NCBI RefSeq assembly: GCF_030864355.1
Contig: NC_083393.1
Coordinates: forward strand, 620,001-684,000
DNA from: Cutaneotrichosporon cavernicola
Lineage: Eukaryota > Basidiomycota > Tremellomycetes > Trichosporonales > Trichosporonaceae
Reading direction: 5' to 3'
Length of the DNA stretch: 64,000 bases
This document shows positions 63,589 through 64,000 of this stretch, one piece after another; position 1 is the stretch's first letter; every line of letters starts with the position of its first letter. Below the pieces are notes generated by a model. That model was given only the letters and a program-made list of their open reading frames with translations, had not been told where the DNA came from and searched no databases. The translations under genes were made by a program, and so were the position numbers.

Positions 63589-64000
63589 ACAGTACTGTAC
63601 AAGCGGGAAACGCCTCAAACTATGTAAGTGGGACATGTCCCAGCTCAACGAATGCCTACGATTCTCCAACTCCCGGTACCGTGTTGGGGGACATAAGAAG
63701 TCACTTTCGGTTCGGCGAATCTTCGTGCGAACTTGTTCGAGCTTGAAGCGAATACCTTCAAACCCACACTGGCGGTTCCGATCCAAGAATTCCATGTTGC
63801 CCATGGTGCGACCAGCCCTGTCCAAAATGGACTGGAGGTGGGTGAACTCGAGCCGCATCCGATGCCTTTCGTACCTGGTTCGGGTTGGGTTGACGAGGGG
63901 GAGAGAAGGAGAGAGTACAGGGGAGTTGTTCGGAACGGCGGGCGGGTGACGCGACGTGGTTTGATGTTGGATGAGGGGTTGAAGGTGACCAGGAAGTGAG
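63589..64000 (-). CDS. Partial reading frame at right edge, unknown product
   Basis: The minus-strand frame is open from the right edge to about 63,590 and beyond (first stop at 63346). The part at 63,860-63,640 looks like a helical, charged protein: RLEFTHLQSILDRAGRTM, then FLDRNRQCGFEGIRFKLEQ and VRTKIRRTESDF. The rest, both upstream Pro/Ser text and downstream, is not convincing, and an intron may lie between. The real 3' end is uncertain. The start lies outside the window. Confidence 0.3.

Noticed and set aside
1..64000. Search for transposons, long inverted repeats, CRISPR arrays, rRNA and plasmid-like origins
   Set aside because: No reverse transcriptase, transposase or integrase motifs, no regular spaced repeats and no rRNA-like sequence were seen. 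Short inverted repeats below about 12 bp were not counted.

Overview
The window looks like nuclear DNA of a basidiomycete yeast, most likely a tremellomycete of the Trichosporonales type. This is inferred from gene content and gene structure only. The DNA is GC-rich. Genes are dense on both strands and broken by many very short introns, mostly 31-60 nt. The introns usually begin GTGAGT or GTAAG and end with a CTGAC-type branch site a few bases before CAG. The proteins are eukaryotic and fungal: centractin, Gpi1, Mediator Med21, Bub2, Pho88/Snd3, flavocytochrome b2 and a macrophage-activating-glycoprotein-like GPI protein.

Layout. 0-9 kb: the 3' part of a low-complexity protein gene, a SAC-domain phosphoinositide phosphatase (minus), an intracellular GH36 alpha-galactosidase (plus) and tRNA-Ile. 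9-15.5 kb: flavocytochrome b2 lactate dehydrogenase, ARP1 and a zinc alcohol dehydrogenase, with a minisatellite-rich gap between the last two. 15.5-18.5 kb: a repeat-rich stretch with no convincing gene, including a 24-base G run. 18.5-24 kb: a small membrane-protein candidate, GPI1, an RWD/DUF1115 protein and an unrecognised conserved-looking gene. 26-34.6 kb: a large BTB protein with an AT-hook, a small BTB-like protein, a hypothetical, a von Willebrand A protein with a prion-like tail and a zinc-ribbon MBL-fold hydrolase. 35-39.6 kb: a basic hypothetical protein, a 32-residue metallothionein in three tiny exons, a CHK-like kinase and tRNA-Asn. 40-50 kb: small and hypothetical genes, a membrane-anchored lipase-like protein and an allantoate-permease-type MFS transporter. 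51-64 kb: the GPI glycoprotein, PHO88, BUB2, MED21, tRNA-Gln, an M20 amidohydrolase, two small hypotheticals and a partial reading frame at the right edge.

There is no operon-like logic. These are mostly independent housekeeping genes. Shared themes are carbon and redox metabolism (alpha-galactosidase, lactate dehydrogenase, alcohol dehydrogenase), GPI anchoring and secretion (Gpi1, Pho88, a GPI protein) and mitosis or transcription (Arp1, Bub2, Med21). The most noteworthy items are the metallothionein gene with repeats on both sides, MED21 with an exon consisting only of ATG, a GC-AG intron that is needed to keep frame in the VWA gene, and several candidate genes too short and too split to be found by simple reading-frame searches. 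No transposon, CRISPR array or obvious new multi-gene system was seen.
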